54,517 bases of DNA from Candidatus Hodarchaeota archaeon (GTDB lineage: Archaea > Asgardarchaeota > Heimdallarchaeia > Hodarchaeales > YT1-039), in NCBI GenBank assembly GCA_016840025.1, contig JAEOTF010000261.1:1-54517 (forward strand), written 5' to 3'. The notes under the pieces are model-generated. The model was not told the origin of the DNA. It ran no database searches and saw nothing but the letters and a program-made list of their open reading frames with translations. A program made the translations under genes and the position numbers. Positions within the stretch are counted from its first letter, which is position 1; the number at the start of each line of letters is the position of its first letter. Shown here piece after piece: positions 15,885-24,648 of this stretch.

Positions 15885-16320
15885 TTGTTCCAGTTTAGTA
15901 GATCAGCGATCGAAGTGAATTCATTGACATCTGGTTTAGAAAAAGAAGAAGATAGTACTTCGGGTTTACTTTTTTTTTTGATATTCATTGGAATTTTCTT
16001 ACTATGTCTAATATTTGTACTTTATGATCCTTATGGCCTTCTACCGCTGTTAATGATTTCAGGATTCTTCCTCGCATTATTATTTGTAATTATATTATCA
16101 GGATATCGGATGGATTTCATAAATTCTGTCACGAAAACACAAATTACTATAGACTATAGAGGATGAAGGGGAAATTACTCTCTCTCAGCGCAACTTTTTT
16201 CTTGATAATCCTCTAGTCTATGCAGCTATAGCCTTATTACTTATTTATAAGGCAATGACATTATTTCTAGATTTATTATTGCAATATAACAAATTAATTT
16301 CAACAAGGAAACAAATCTAA
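15885..16320 (+). pseudogene. Small membrane-protein gene frameshifted by a 7-bp tandem duplication
   Basis: As it stands the frame from TTG 15885 ends at 16166, giving 93 residues with two helices. ACTATAG is tandemly duplicated at 16146-16152 and 16153-16159. Removing one copy joins the frame to a downstream open frame that ends TAA at 16318-16320, giving about 142 residues with a third helix (NPLVYAAIALLLIYKAM). The restored frame uses almost all of the gap before the threonine aldolase gene. It lies 17 bases after the longin-tail membrane protein, probably one operon. Either the short form is real (a reversible switch is possible), or this is a recent mutation or assembly error. Function unknown. 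Confidence 0.55.
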
Positions 16321-16340
16321 TGTAGATGTTGTAGACTATC

Positions 16341-17381
16341 TCAGTTAGTCAAAACTGTGAATGTTTCTCGTAAAATTTCATTTACTTCTTTTATGTCATC
16401 CATGGTAATGCCATAATGGGTAGTAAGTCGAATGAGTGTAGGACCAAATTTACTCCCTAGACATCCTTTCTCTCGTAATGCAGCTAAAACTGTATCTGTT
16501 GTTAGATTGAGACCACTAAGGTCGAATACAATGATATTGGTACGGCAAGGAAATATGTTAATTCCCTCAAATTCTTTCAATGTTTTCACTATCAATTGCG
16601 CATGCTGATGATCTTCTTCTAATCGAGTTATCATAGATTCTAATGCTACAAGTCCAGGAGCTGCTATAATCCCCGCTTGTCTCATCCTACCGCCAAGTAA
16701 CTGCCGATTCCTTCGTGCTTGTTCAATGAACTCTTCCGTTCCTACCACAATTGAACCAACGGGACATGACAATCCCTTTGATAGACAAAATTGTGCTGAA
16801 TCTGCAGGTTGAACCAATTTAGCTGGGTCTTCATTAAGGGCAATAGCAGCATTAAAGATTCGTGCTCCATCTAAATGAACTTTCAAATCATTATCGTGAG
16901 CAATATCGGCCATTAGTCGAGACTGGTCAATAGTTATTACCGCACCACCATGACGATTATGGGTATTTTCAAAAGTAAGGAGACTAGTCATAGGTTGATG
17001 AATATCTGTGGGCCTTATCGCAGTTTGAATATCTTCTGGACTTATAAATCCATCTGTAGTTTTGATTGATCGTACCATTAGTCCACCAATACGAGAAACG
17101 CCTCCAACCTCGTAGAGAACTGTATGCGAATCAGCATCACAGATAATTTCTTGACCAGGTACCGTATGTGCCATAATAGCACAGAGATTTCCCTGTGTTC
17201 CTGAACAAACTAATAATCCCGTCTCTTTGCCTAATTTCTTTGCTGCTACCTCTTCAAGTTTTATGACAGTTTCATCTTCTCTCCAACCGTCGTCACCTAA
17301 TTTTGCTGTTGTTATTGCTTCCAACATCTCACGGGTGGGTAAAGTTACTGTATCAGATCTGAGATCAATGATTTTATTCAA
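16341..17381 (-). CDS. ltaE: Low-specificity L-threonine aldolase
   Basis: A 346-residue PLP enzyme of the threonine aldolase/beta-eliminating lyase family. IDLRSDTVTLPT opens the protein. HLDGARIFNA (169-178) supplies the cofactor-contacting Asp and Arg, and FCLSKGLSCPVGS carries the Schiff-base Lys202. It cleaves L-threonine or L-allo-threonine to glycine and acetaldehyde. Length is normal for the family and no key residue is missing. The start is TTG preceded by AAGGAAG about eight bases upstream. Convergent with the membrane-protein pair on the left. Confidence 0.93.
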   Translation of the reverse strand: MNKIIDLRSDTVTLPTREMLEAITTAKLGDDGWREDETVIKLEEVAAKKLGKETGLLVCSGTQGNLCAIMAHTVPGQEIICDADSHTVLYEVGGVSRIGGLMVRSIKTTDGFISPEDIQTAIRPTDIHQPMTSLLTFENTHNRHGGAVITIDQSRLMADIAHDNDLKVHLDGARIFNAAIALNEDPAKLVQPADSAQFCLSKGLSCPVGSIVVGTEEFIEQARRNRQLLGGRMRQAGIIAAPGLVALESMITRLEEDHQHAQLIVKTLKEFEGINIFPCRTNIIVFDLSGLNLTTDTVLAALREKGCLGSKFGPTLIRLTTHYGITMDDIKEVNEILRETFTVLTN

Positions 17382-17565
17382 GAGGAATCTTCCTTAACTA
17401 TTTTAAAAGCGCTATTGTTCAAATGAATGGATTTAAAGGACAATATAAGATATTAAGAACAGCTTATATGAATCTTAATCACAATCATTTACATTTTAAA
17501 ATAATTTGAGAACCTGCTGTATTTAGTAAATCAGATAGATCTCGTTTGGAAGACATATAATTTCT

Positions 17566-18204
17566 TTATAAACGGATAGAAACGCAGAGACCATCTCTCA
17601 CAGGAATCATAACCGATAATACTCGTGTATCTTCAAAAGCGAGACGGTTGTACTTCTGTACCCCAAGTGTTGCTTCATCGGGTGTAGGTTCAATAATTTT
17701 TCCATACCACAGACTATTATCTGTTATTAAAAGACCTCCTTTACGTAACCGTGGAACAGAAGCTTTAAATGCTTGTGGATATTCTTCTTTGTCAATATCA
17801 TTGAAGATAATGTCAAAATCTCCTTCAATGTTTGATAAAATGTCAAGAGCATCTCCCACATAAAATTTTACATTAATTCTATTTAATATACCTGCTCTTT
17901 CAAGATATGTCAGTGCTAACTTCTTATTTTCTTCAGTAAAGTCAGTTAAAATTATTTCACTATCGTTAGGCATGCCATTAGCAAACCAAAGAGCTGAATA
18001 TCCAAATCCACTCCCTAATTCAAGAATTCGTTTTGCTCCTATTAGTAAAGCATAATGTTGAAGATAATGACCTATTAATGGTCCAATCGCAGGAAAATCA
18101 ATATTTTTCGCATATGATTCAATTTCATCGAATATTGGATTTCTTTCTGGTAATAAATTTATTAAATAATCCTGAAGTCCAGGAATTAAAGGATTTTCGT
18201 CCAT
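17566..18204 (-). CDS. SAM-dependent O-methyltransferase (CCoAOMT-like)
   Basis: A 212-residue class I methyltransferase of the Methyltransf_3 type. Motif I is RILELGSGFGYSALWFA (about 59-75). NDIDKEEYP (about 134-142) replaces the metal-site DADK of caffeoyl-CoA methyltransferases with DIDK. GLLITDNSLWYGKI is the typical following stretch with a second metal ligand. The family methylates catechol-like hydroxyls with divalent metal; the substrate in archaea is unknown. It ends 184 bases before the threonine aldolase start, on the same strand, with no coupling seen. Confidence 0.88.
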   Translation of the reverse strand: MDENPLIPGLQDYLINLLPERNPIFDEIESYAKNIDFPAIGPLIGHYLQHYALLIGAKRILELGSGFGYSALWFANGMPNDSEIILTDFTEENKKLALTYLERAGILNRINVKFYVGDALDILSNIEGDFDIIFNDIDKEEYPQAFKASVPRLRKGGLLITDNSLWYGKIIEPTPDEATLGVQKYNRLAFEDTRVLSVMIPVRDGLCVSIRL

Positions 18205-18538
18205 AATAATCTTTCCATAAATTAATGATGCACAATTGGAAAACTATTGGTACTGTATTTTGAAAAATAAAAAATATACTATTTTTTCCTAAAGAATTAT
18301 TATTAATTCATTCAATTTGTGTAATCTCACTTTCTCTAATTAGAAAGGTTGATAAGTGTTAAAAGCCGTTAAACGCCTGTGGAAAACCTGTAAGATCTAT
18401 AGAATAGGCATGGCTTAAATAAGCAGGAAAATTGCATTGTTATACATAAGTGAATAGATTTTTGTTTGTGGTTAATTATAAACAAGTTAAGTCTAGTAAG
18501 TATCTCCATTTTAGTATCATATGACAAATATGTCATAA
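18205..18538. other. 334-bp gap with a hairpin at its left-gene end
   Basis: AT-rich sequence between two leftward genes. The only structure seen is TATGACA (18520-18526), AATA, TGTCATA (18531-18537), a perfect 7-bp hairpin immediately past the stop of the surface-protein gene at 18539, fitting a transcription-end hairpin for that operon. No RNA gene was recognised in the rest. Confidence 0.4.
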
Positions 18539-19294
18539 TTATTGCCCTTTCCGACGTCTATAGATGATTATAGTAAAAGAAGTTAAAGAAATTATTTGAA
18601 TCACCTCATAACCTGGAATATTAGCTCCTTTACTTCCACTACTTGATATATCCAATTCTGTCAACACAGTACCATTGGCAGCAATTTCTTTATTATATTC
18701 TCTTTCCATCCATCCTGTTTTCCAGTTCCATACAGAAATACGCGCTAATGTACCCCAATCCTCTACATCTTCACTCCTAATTATTACCTCATCTCCTCTC
18801 ACTTCAGCAGACACAATAATATAGCTATGTGCTTTTTCTTCTTCTACATACTTCTCCCAATAAGTTCTATTGTTGATAGTTGGTCTGATAAAACTGTTAA
18901 ATGACCTGTCCAATCTACATACTTTCAGTGTTATATCATCATATGAGATTTTTCCATAGCATTCTTCATAATAAGAGTCCTTATTTCTTTTAATCTCAGT
19001 TATTTCAATCTTAATTCTAGTTCCTTTCTTCCATGTTGCATTTTTTTCGCCACTATCTGTCTCAACAGGAAATTTTGTTTCATTTTTCCCTTCAATATAA
19101 CATTTGGTGAATTCCCATTCCTTTATATCACCTGTTTTGACCTTATATTCATACTCATTGAGATAGTAATTACTAATTGTAGAAGATTCATGTGGATAAG
19201 TATTTATTGTAACAAATTCTCCAGCAATAGGAATTTTCGGAGTTATTAAGAATACTACGGTGAAAATTAGACTGCTAATGATTTTTTTTCTCAT
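18539..19294 (-). CDS. Anchored surface protein (paralogue 2 of a tandem pair)
   Basis: A 251-residue protein with an N-terminal signal peptide (about 1-25), an ectodomain with strand-rich charged sequence, and a C-terminal anchor NIPGYEVIQIISLTSFTIII followed by YRRRKGQ. It shares YKVKTGDIKEWEFTK and WNWKTGWM with the upstream gene's YQVKAGDTQSWIVTK and RNWKTGWL, so the two are tandem duplicates. Four cysteines could form disulfides. Its ATG overlaps the upstream stop (ATGA), so the pair is translated together. The IPGYE motif before the helix resembles archaeal C-terminal sorting signals. Function unknown. Confidence 0.7.
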   Translation of the reverse strand: MRKKIISSLIFTVVFLITPKIPIAGEFVTINTYPHESSTISNYYLNEYEYKVKTGDIKEWEFTKCYIEGKNETKFPVETDSGEKNATWKKGTRIKIEITEIKRNKDSYYEECYGKISYDDITLKVCRLDRSFNSFIRPTINNRTYWEKYVEEEKAHSYIIVSAEVRGDEVIIRSEDVEDWGTLARISVWNWKTGWMEREYNKEIAANGTVLTELDISSSGSKGANIPGYEVIQIISLTSFTIIIYRRRKGQ

Positions 19295-19989
19295 TTTTTG
19301 TCATCCTTATAGAAATTGTTGAAATAGTTTCTATCATGCCATTTTCTGTGGATTATTACAGTAACAAATAAAGCTAATATCAAAGGAAGGAAGGTGTAAC
19401 CAGATACGACTCCATTACCTTCACTTTCATTAGAGATTTCTATTTCATATACTTGGTTATCTTTTGTTGCTTTATACCAGTGGGATACTAACCATCCTGT
19501 CTTCCAATTTCTAACAAGTTTGTCTTCATAACTGTCAAGATCTACATGGTTAGTAAAATCCATTTCCCGAATTATATTATTACCTTCTAGACTCATGGTA
19601 TGTGAATCTTTTACTCTTTCTTCCCAGAAACTTTTGTTGTCTAGGGTCTGATCAATAAAATAATTCGATAATAGGTATTCTTCTCGCCCAGTTACATTGT
19701 CATATGAACGTTTGCCAAAAGCATCCGTTGAATTAACTTTAGTTATCTCTACTTTGATTTTCATACCTTTCTTAAGTTCAATATCCACATAGGTACCATC
19801 TTCTTTCCACAATGGATGACTGTCTAAATGGTAATCAAACTCACGTTTGTATTTTGTAACTATCCATGATTGCGTATCACCGGCTTTCACCTGATATGAG
19901 TGAGATTGCGTATCCATCGAAATAGAAGTTCCTGGAGTTATTAAAAACATTGTAATGGGAATTAGGCAGAATATAATTTTTATTCGCAT
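19291..19989 (-). CDS. Anchored surface protein (paralogue 1 of a tandem pair)
   Basis: A 232-residue paralogue of the overlapping downstream gene. Signal peptide at about 1-24 (RIKIIFCLIPITMFLITPG), ectodomain with YQVKAGDTQSWIVTKY and RNWKTGWLVSHWYK, then a helix SGYTFLPLILALFVTVIIH and an unusually long charged tail (about 20 residues) on the inner side. It lacks the disulfide-capable Cys of its partner. The shared repeats suggest an extracellular binding domain. No known family was recognised. Confidence 0.7.
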   Translation of the reverse strand: MRIKIIFCLIPITMFLITPGTSISMDTQSHSYQVKAGDTQSWIVTKYKREFDYHLDSHPLWKEDGTYVDIELKKGMKIKVEITKVNSTDAFGKRSYDNVTGREEYLLSNYFIDQTLDNKSFWEERVKDSHTMSLEGNNIIREMDFTNHVDLDSYEDKLVRNWKTGWLVSHWYKATKDNQVYEIEISNESEGNGVVSGYTFLPLILALFVTVIIHRKWHDRNYFNNFYKDDKK

Positions 19990-20197
19990 AATTCGTCAAC
20001 CTTCATGAACATACGTACAATTGTTCCATATCAACATTTTATTAGGTGTCAATAACAGTATTTTAGCATGTAGATGATTACTCTCTCTATTTTTGATGAG
20101 ATTTCGGAGTTGATGCTACTTATTAAAGATAAATTATGTAACTAAAATATTAACCTTAGCATCTTTGGAGAAACATGTCTTTGTGAGATAAACTAAA

Positions 20198-21490
20198 TCA
20201 TCTTTTTCTCCTTCGTTTATGTCGTCTTCTTCCTCTTTCCGCAGTTTTTAGCTTTTTCAATCCTTTTTCAGTTATTCTAATTGCATTTTGATCATATTCT
20301 AAGAGTTTATCGCCAATAAGGCGGGAAAAATGCTGATTTAAACTCTCTTTTGTGTGATATCTTTTCATTACTTCTTGTTTTTTGTCTTCTGCGACCATAG
20401 TGAGTGATTGAAAATCGTGGTTGAAATCGATTTCAACCTGAGTGAATGTATTACTCCCTTTGTAAATACGCCATAGAATCCATTTTTCTAACATTTCTGT
20501 TTGCATTTTTTCATAACCTCGTGCAATCCCAAGTTTATATTTCTCTAAATCTAGTTCTTCCCCCTGACTTGCTGCACGGACATCTTGCCATAATTCATAG
20601 GATCCCCGTAGAATTAAACCGCCGATTAAACAACCTACAACTCCATCAAGAACATATAATTCAAAGAAATTAGCAATAATTGCGACTAATACTAACGATC
20701 CGACCAAAACATGATTTTTACTATCTTCAGACTGTGCAAGTATAGCTAGATTTGAGGTATTTACTCCAATAAACCGTTGGTAGAAATAGAGGAAACCACA
20801 TAGGATTATTGAAACTAAAGCAATTGAAATAGCTACATTTTCCTCTTCAAGTGCAATAGGATTAAGTAAACGAGTGATGCTTTCAAATAATATTCCGACA
20901 CCACTTAAAACCATTAATCCTATTAATAGATAGGTAATAGCAACTTCTTTCTTGATTCTGATTGCAATGGTAACAGCAATTGCTGAAATTCCATCTATAG
21001 CTGAATCTATACCATCTCCGAGAAGTCCTACACTTCCTGTGATGGTAAATCCAATTAATTTAATCAATCCAAGGAAAAAATGAAAAATAAGAGAAAGAAT
21101 CGAAGGAATTGTTGGTGAGCCTAGCTTTTGAATGATACTGAATACAGTAAACATACCCTTAGAGAATCTGCTAGCAATCTCTTTTCCTTCTTCAGTTAGA
21201 TGAAACAGCTCTTCTTCTTCTTTTATAAAATGGTGGGTCAATAGAAAATCTATTTGTTCTTCTATTGTATCAGCAATCTCTGTAATTTCCTCAGTAGCTT
21301 TGGGTTTCTCTAAATCTTCCACTATTGCTTCATAGGTGCCAAATCTAAGACCAATCCTTCTCATTTGATCTTTAATATCTTTTCGACTTAGAGGTTTTTC
21401 ATTAAGCAAAACTAAAACCATTCTTGCATGACCATCTATATCTCGATGAGAGAATTTTTTCTTAGTATTAGTCATCCATGAACCATCCAT
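20198..21490 (-). CDS. CDF-type cation transporter domain fused to N- and C-terminal winged helices
   Basis: From the ATG at 21490 (a TTG four codons earlier and an ATG at 21475 are alternatives) the protein has about 430 residues. Residues 10-110 look like a winged-helix DNA-binding domain (SHRDIDGHARMVLVLLNEKP, then FHLTEEGKEIASRFSKGM). Residues 125-305 are a six-helix CDF core: TGSVGLLGDGIDSAIDGISA holds the TM2 site (DxxxD, about D162 and D166). In TM5 the usual HxxxD reads DSKNH, i.e. DxxxH. Residues 330-430 form a second helix-turn-helix-like domain ending in RITEKGLKKLKTAERGRRR, with a very basic tail. A membrane metal transporter or sensor that also binds DNA is implied. Confidence 0.75.
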   Translation of the reverse strand: MDGSWMTNTKKKFSHRDIDGHARMVLVLLNEKPLSRKDIKDQMRRIGLRFGTYEAIVEDLEKPKATEEITEIADTIEEQIDFLLTHHFIKEEEELFHLTEEGKEIASRFSKGMFTVFSIIQKLGSPTIPSILSLIFHFFLGLIKLIGFTITGSVGLLGDGIDSAIDGISAIAVTIAIRIKKEVAITYLLIGLMVLSGVGILFESITRLLNPIALEEENVAISIALVSIILCGFLYFYQRFIGVNTSNLAILAQSEDSKNHVLVGSLVLVAIIANFFELYVLDGVVGCLIGGLILRGSYELWQDVRAASQGEELDLEKYKLGIARGYEKMQTEMLEKWILWRIYKGSNTFTQVEIDFNHDFQSLTMVAEDKKQEVMKRYHTKESLNQHFSRLIGDKLLEYDQNAIRITEKGLKKLKTAERGRRRHKRRRKR

Positions 21491-21581
21491 GAAACACAAC
21501 AATATTTCTACAATCTAAATATTATTGACGTATTTTAAACTGAGAAACACAACAAGAGTGATAAAAATCTTGATTTGGGTA

Positions 21582-22811
21582 TTATGTTCCAAAGACGGGC
21601 ATATACCTATTTTTCACTTGAAATAAAATTGATTTTCCTTGTTTACTTTTTGTCACCACATCTTTTTGTGCAAGTGTTGTAAGGATACGATGACAGGTTG
21701 GATAGCTCATATCTAGTTTTTGAGAGAGTGGCATCGGTGAAATTGGACCTCCCCCGAAATCCTCAATTAATCTGAAAAATAAATTCATCTCTTGATCAGA
21801 TAAAGTTGTTCTTAATTCTTCTCGGAGACGACGCGCTTCCTCTTCACGTGCTATTAGTTCTCCACTAGAAATTATTGTTTCATCGACCTCATTAAGTTGT
21901 TTCTTAAGAGCAATCTCTAAGGTTTCATACATTATTCGCAAAAGATAACGAGGATTTCCTTGGGCTAACTCATTAGCTCGATTAATTACCTCGGGTTTGA
22001 AGGGTTCTAATCCTTTCATAGAGGAGTCGGTCCGATAATATTCTAGTCTTTTCTGTATTAATTCTCGAGCATTTTCATCAGACATTGGTCGTAATTCAAC
22101 TTCTGTGTGTACTCCACCTCTTAGTTCCTGAGAAACAGAAACATTGCTGCAAAACATTAACATATGCTTTTTTGTGCCTAAAGAAAATCGAGTAAGCTCA
22201 GCAATAATATCTATGAATCCTGGAGCAGAAATTGCTTCTTCAAAGTCATCTATGATAAAACAGGAAGGAATTCCTTCGTCAGCAATGTATTTGAAGACTT
22301 TTCCGATGTCTTGACCGAGTTTATATGAATCTAGCTCTTTCTCTGTATCCTCTGTATTATAGGATTCAAGAAAGGGGTGTATTATATCATCAATTCTCTG
22401 TCTAGATGTTTCCCCAATGTCGAATTCATTTAAGTGCGCTCCAATGCTGTTGAGTAGGCGAAATGTAAGTAGCCCAACATCCTTCGATTCAGCTACTTTC
22501 CAAACAAATGCCAACCCTTTTTGTTGTTGAAAAGTGGTTTGAATTGCATACCCTCGTGATGATTTGCCCATCCCGTGAGGGCCTTCAATAGAAAAGATGA
22601 TTCCTGCTCCGCCCAACACGCGTTTAAGCACTTGGGCAATTTGAAAATCAGCTTCAGTTGGTGTCATTGTCTTAAGGATCTCATCAAGATTGAGTTTGCC
22701 GTCAGCTTGATATGCAAGCATAGTTTCAGCTCGAATCTTTTCAAAAGGATTATCTCGAAGACCGAATGTCCCGTAATCCATCGTATCCATCAGAGAACCA
22801 TAAAATCCCAT
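21582..22811 (-). CDS. AAA/STAND-like ATPase with C-terminal winged helix
   Basis: A protein of about 409 residues (ATG at 22811; a GTG three codons earlier is possible). FGLRDNPFEKIR near the start resembles the entry of ExeA/Orc-type ATPases. Walker A is EGPHGMGKSS (about 76-85), Walker B CFIIDDFE (about 184-191), followed by sensor-like SNVSVSQELR. The last 65 residues (LSDQEMNLFFRLIEDFGGGP, then LSQKLDMSYPTCHRIL) form a winged helix. The layout matches Orc1/Cdc6-like or archaeal STAND ATPases, so a regulator or DNA-loading role is possible. Three ATGATATC copies lie just upstream, suggesting autoregulation. Confidence 0.78.
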   Translation of the reverse strand: MGFYGSLMDTMDYGTFGLRDNPFEKIRAETMLAYQADGKLNLDEILKTMTPTEADFQIAQVLKRVLGGAGIIFSIEGPHGMGKSSRGYAIQTTFQQQKGLAFVWKVAESKDVGLLTFRLLNSIGAHLNEFDIGETSRQRIDDIIHPFLESYNTEDTEKELDSYKLGQDIGKVFKYIADEGIPSCFIIDDFEEAISAPGFIDIIAELTRFSLGTKKHMLMFCSNVSVSQELRGGVHTEVELRPMSDENARELIQKRLEYYRTDSSMKGLEPFKPEVINRANELAQGNPRYLLRIMYETLEIALKKQLNEVDETIISSGELIAREEEARRLREELRTTLSDQEMNLFFRLIEDFGGGPISPMPLSQKLDMSYPTCHRILTTLAQKDVVTKSKQGKSILFQVKNRYMPVFGT

Positions 22812-22830
22812 CAAAATCACACATTATAGA

Positions 22831-22894
22831 ATGATATCTTTTTCTCTAATGATATCTCGAATATCAATAGCGATAATCATTCTCTTATGATATC
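22831..22894 (-). repeat. Three ATGATATC direct repeats upstream of the AAA gene
   Basis: ATGATATC occurs at 22831-22838, 22849-22856 and 22887-22894, spaced 18 and 38 bases start to start, with a one-base variant (ATGATATA) near 22954. TATCTCGAAT also occurs twice nearby (about 22853 and 22926). They occupy the first part of the 304-base gap before the leftward AAA/winged-helix gene. They look like operator half-sites. The rest of the gap is AT-rich and featureless. Confidence 0.4.
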
Positions 22895-23124
22895 CTAGTT
22901 TCTACATATATATAAAATTTACATGTATCTCGAATTTTCTCTAACTTTTTTAAATGATATAAGATACTCTAATTGCGCATTAATCTGATTTTCTATAGAA
23001 ACCTCGTATAATTTCTCTCCTTCTATTATTTTGACGGATCATTTTACCGATTATTCTGTTTTCTTTAAACCTAGAACATAAATTCTGTAATAAAGTGAAA
23101 AAAAAGTAATCTTCAGAAATTAAT

Positions 23125-24120
23125 TCATTTTCTTCTTCTTTCTGAAAATTTCGGTTTCCATTCTCTCCAATTTGCCCATTTTTGGCTTTTCTTCTCATCT
23201 AAACTCGGTCTTGTATTAAGATAGACATCTATAAGTCTTGAAAATGCCATTTGAAGATTATCAATATCTCTTGTGCCTACTAAGAGAATTGTATTAGCTT
23301 CCAACAAAGTAAAAGCTATATTATAGAGGGATAAAGAAATGATGTACATTTCTGTATCGAATACCTGTTCTTTTGGTTGTTTCATACCCTTCTGTATATC
23401 AGATTTATGTTGCAGTAAGTAATTAATCAGATCTTTTGAAGAAGGTAGATCTAGCTCTTCATCAAGTGTAATATCCACTATTTGCATACCCGTTATTGTT
23501 AGGACTCTTATCAACAATAAGTCTAATTCTTGACCTATTTTCATGAATTCTTCTTTAATTATACTAATTCTAGACCATAATTGGCCTAAAAAAGTTGCTG
23601 TGGCATTTAATAGAGAGGAATCAAATACTGATGTTCGAAAAACTTTAAATTCATTGGTATTATTGTTCAATAAGGTAAAAATGTCTTTTCGATCTGTACT
23701 AATGTCCCATTTATGAAGAAAGACTACATTGATTGCATCTGGAGAGTATCTCTTTACAGTGTTGAAGATTCGTTGGACATTCTCATTATAAGGATTCTCT
23801 TGTTTTAATATTGAAGGGATGTCAATTACGAAGATACAACCATTTAAATTACGAAAAATCATTTCATGTTCATATTGAGTGCTTTGACGATCAACTATAG
23901 CTTCAAAATCTTGTTCAAAAAATATAAATTCTTCTCCAAGAAGAAGTAAATGTAATGGTGATTTATTAGGATTTAATACACTGTTTTTATCCTTAGTTTG
24001 GTCATTCTTAGGCATCTTCCCGCTAATTTCAGAAATAATACTTGATTTTCCGCTTTGTGCAGGTCCAATAACAAGAATCCGCCGTACATCTTCTATCATG
24101 GGACTTACGTTATTACTCAT
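23125..24120 (-). CDS. Rag/Gtr-like GTPase with degenerate switch II
   Basis: A 331-residue protein. P-loop VIGPAQSGKSSI (17-28). The middle follows eukaryotic RagA closely: EHEMIFRNLNGCIFVIDIPS, then RYSPDAINVVFLHKWD with the Rag-type HKxD box (136-139), then FKVFRTSVFDSSL, matching RagA's FRTSIWDETL. The expected DCGGQ of switch II is replaced by FFEQDFEAIVD (67-77), so nucleotide hydrolysis is doubtful and it may be a nucleotide-locked partner. Residues 185-310 (IIKEEFMKIGQELDLLLIRV onward) would be the roadblock-type dimerisation domain of Rag proteins. Rag GTPases control TORC1 in eukaryotes; the archaeal role is unknown. Monocistronic by spacing. Confidence 0.8.
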   Translation of the reverse strand: MSNNVSPMIEDVRRILVIGPAQSGKSSIISEISGKMPKNDQTKDKNSVLNPNKSPLHLLLLGEEFIFFEQDFEAIVDRQSTQYEHEMIFRNLNGCIFVIDIPSILKQENPYNENVQRIFNTVKRYSPDAINVVFLHKWDISTDRKDIFTLLNNNTNEFKVFRTSVFDSSLLNATATFLGQLWSRISIIKEEFMKIGQELDLLLIRVLTITGMQIVDITLDEELDLPSSKDLINYLLQHKSDIQKGMKQPKEQVFDTEMYIISLSLYNIAFTLLEANTILLVGTRDIDNLQMAFSRLIDVYLNTRPSLDEKKSQKWANWREWKPKFSERRRK

Positions 24121-24274
24121 GCGGATTCATTCCATAGGTGTGTAACAAATCAAATAGGTTGGACAACCTGAAATATCTTATAGGATATAACTCATCAAAA
24201 TACTAATCAATTAACTTATTAAATAACTCCTCGATAAGAGAGCTGGGTGTTTGTAGTAGATCGGGGTATGTGAA

Positions 24275-24555
24275 TTGATAACTCAGGAAGAGTATTTGCA
24301 ACGACGTAAGAATTTACAGAAAAAGGTAGCTGAACACAATCTTGATGCATTCTTAGTTTCTGTTGAAGAAATTATATACTATTTAACTGGTGTCTCTTAT
24401 AAGCCATTGGAAAGACCCTTTTTATTATTGTTTGGCCTGATTCAGATCCTACTCTTGTAGTTCCAACTTTAGAAAAAGAACATATGAAAAAAACAGGAAT
24501 TGGTGAAGTAAGCTCTTTTTTGACGGGAGAAGGACATGAATTGTTCAGTAGTTAG
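24275..24555 (+). pseudogene. M24 Xaa-Pro peptidase remnant (frameshifted N-terminal domain)
   Basis: The TTG-started frame reads ITQEEYLQRRKNLQKKVAEH and YYLTGVSYKPLERPF, typical of the creatinase N-terminal domain of M24 Xaa-Pro peptidases. After the T5 run at 24419-24423 the match continues in another frame (IIVWPDSDPTLVVPTLEKEH). Adding one T restores a single reading frame. Even so it stops at 24555 after about 94 residues, without the catalytic pita-bread domain. It is a decayed fragment, not only a frameshift. Confidence 0.7.
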
Positions 24556-24648
24556 CCTTAAATATCATTAAGTAGAGATAAATTAAGAACTTCACTAGTT
24601 ATCCCACCAATTGTGATTAATAACAAAATATGGTTGGAGTGAGTTCTT

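Noticed and set aside
18360..18440. Possible tRNA-like stem sequences in the 334-bp gap
   Set aside because: No T-loop consensus, anticodon arm or matching acceptor stem could be built.
22980..23198. Leftward 72-aa open frame overlapping the end of the Rag-like gene
   Set aside because: Overlaps a well-supported gene by 74 bases in another frame, is low in complexity and has no recognisable motif.
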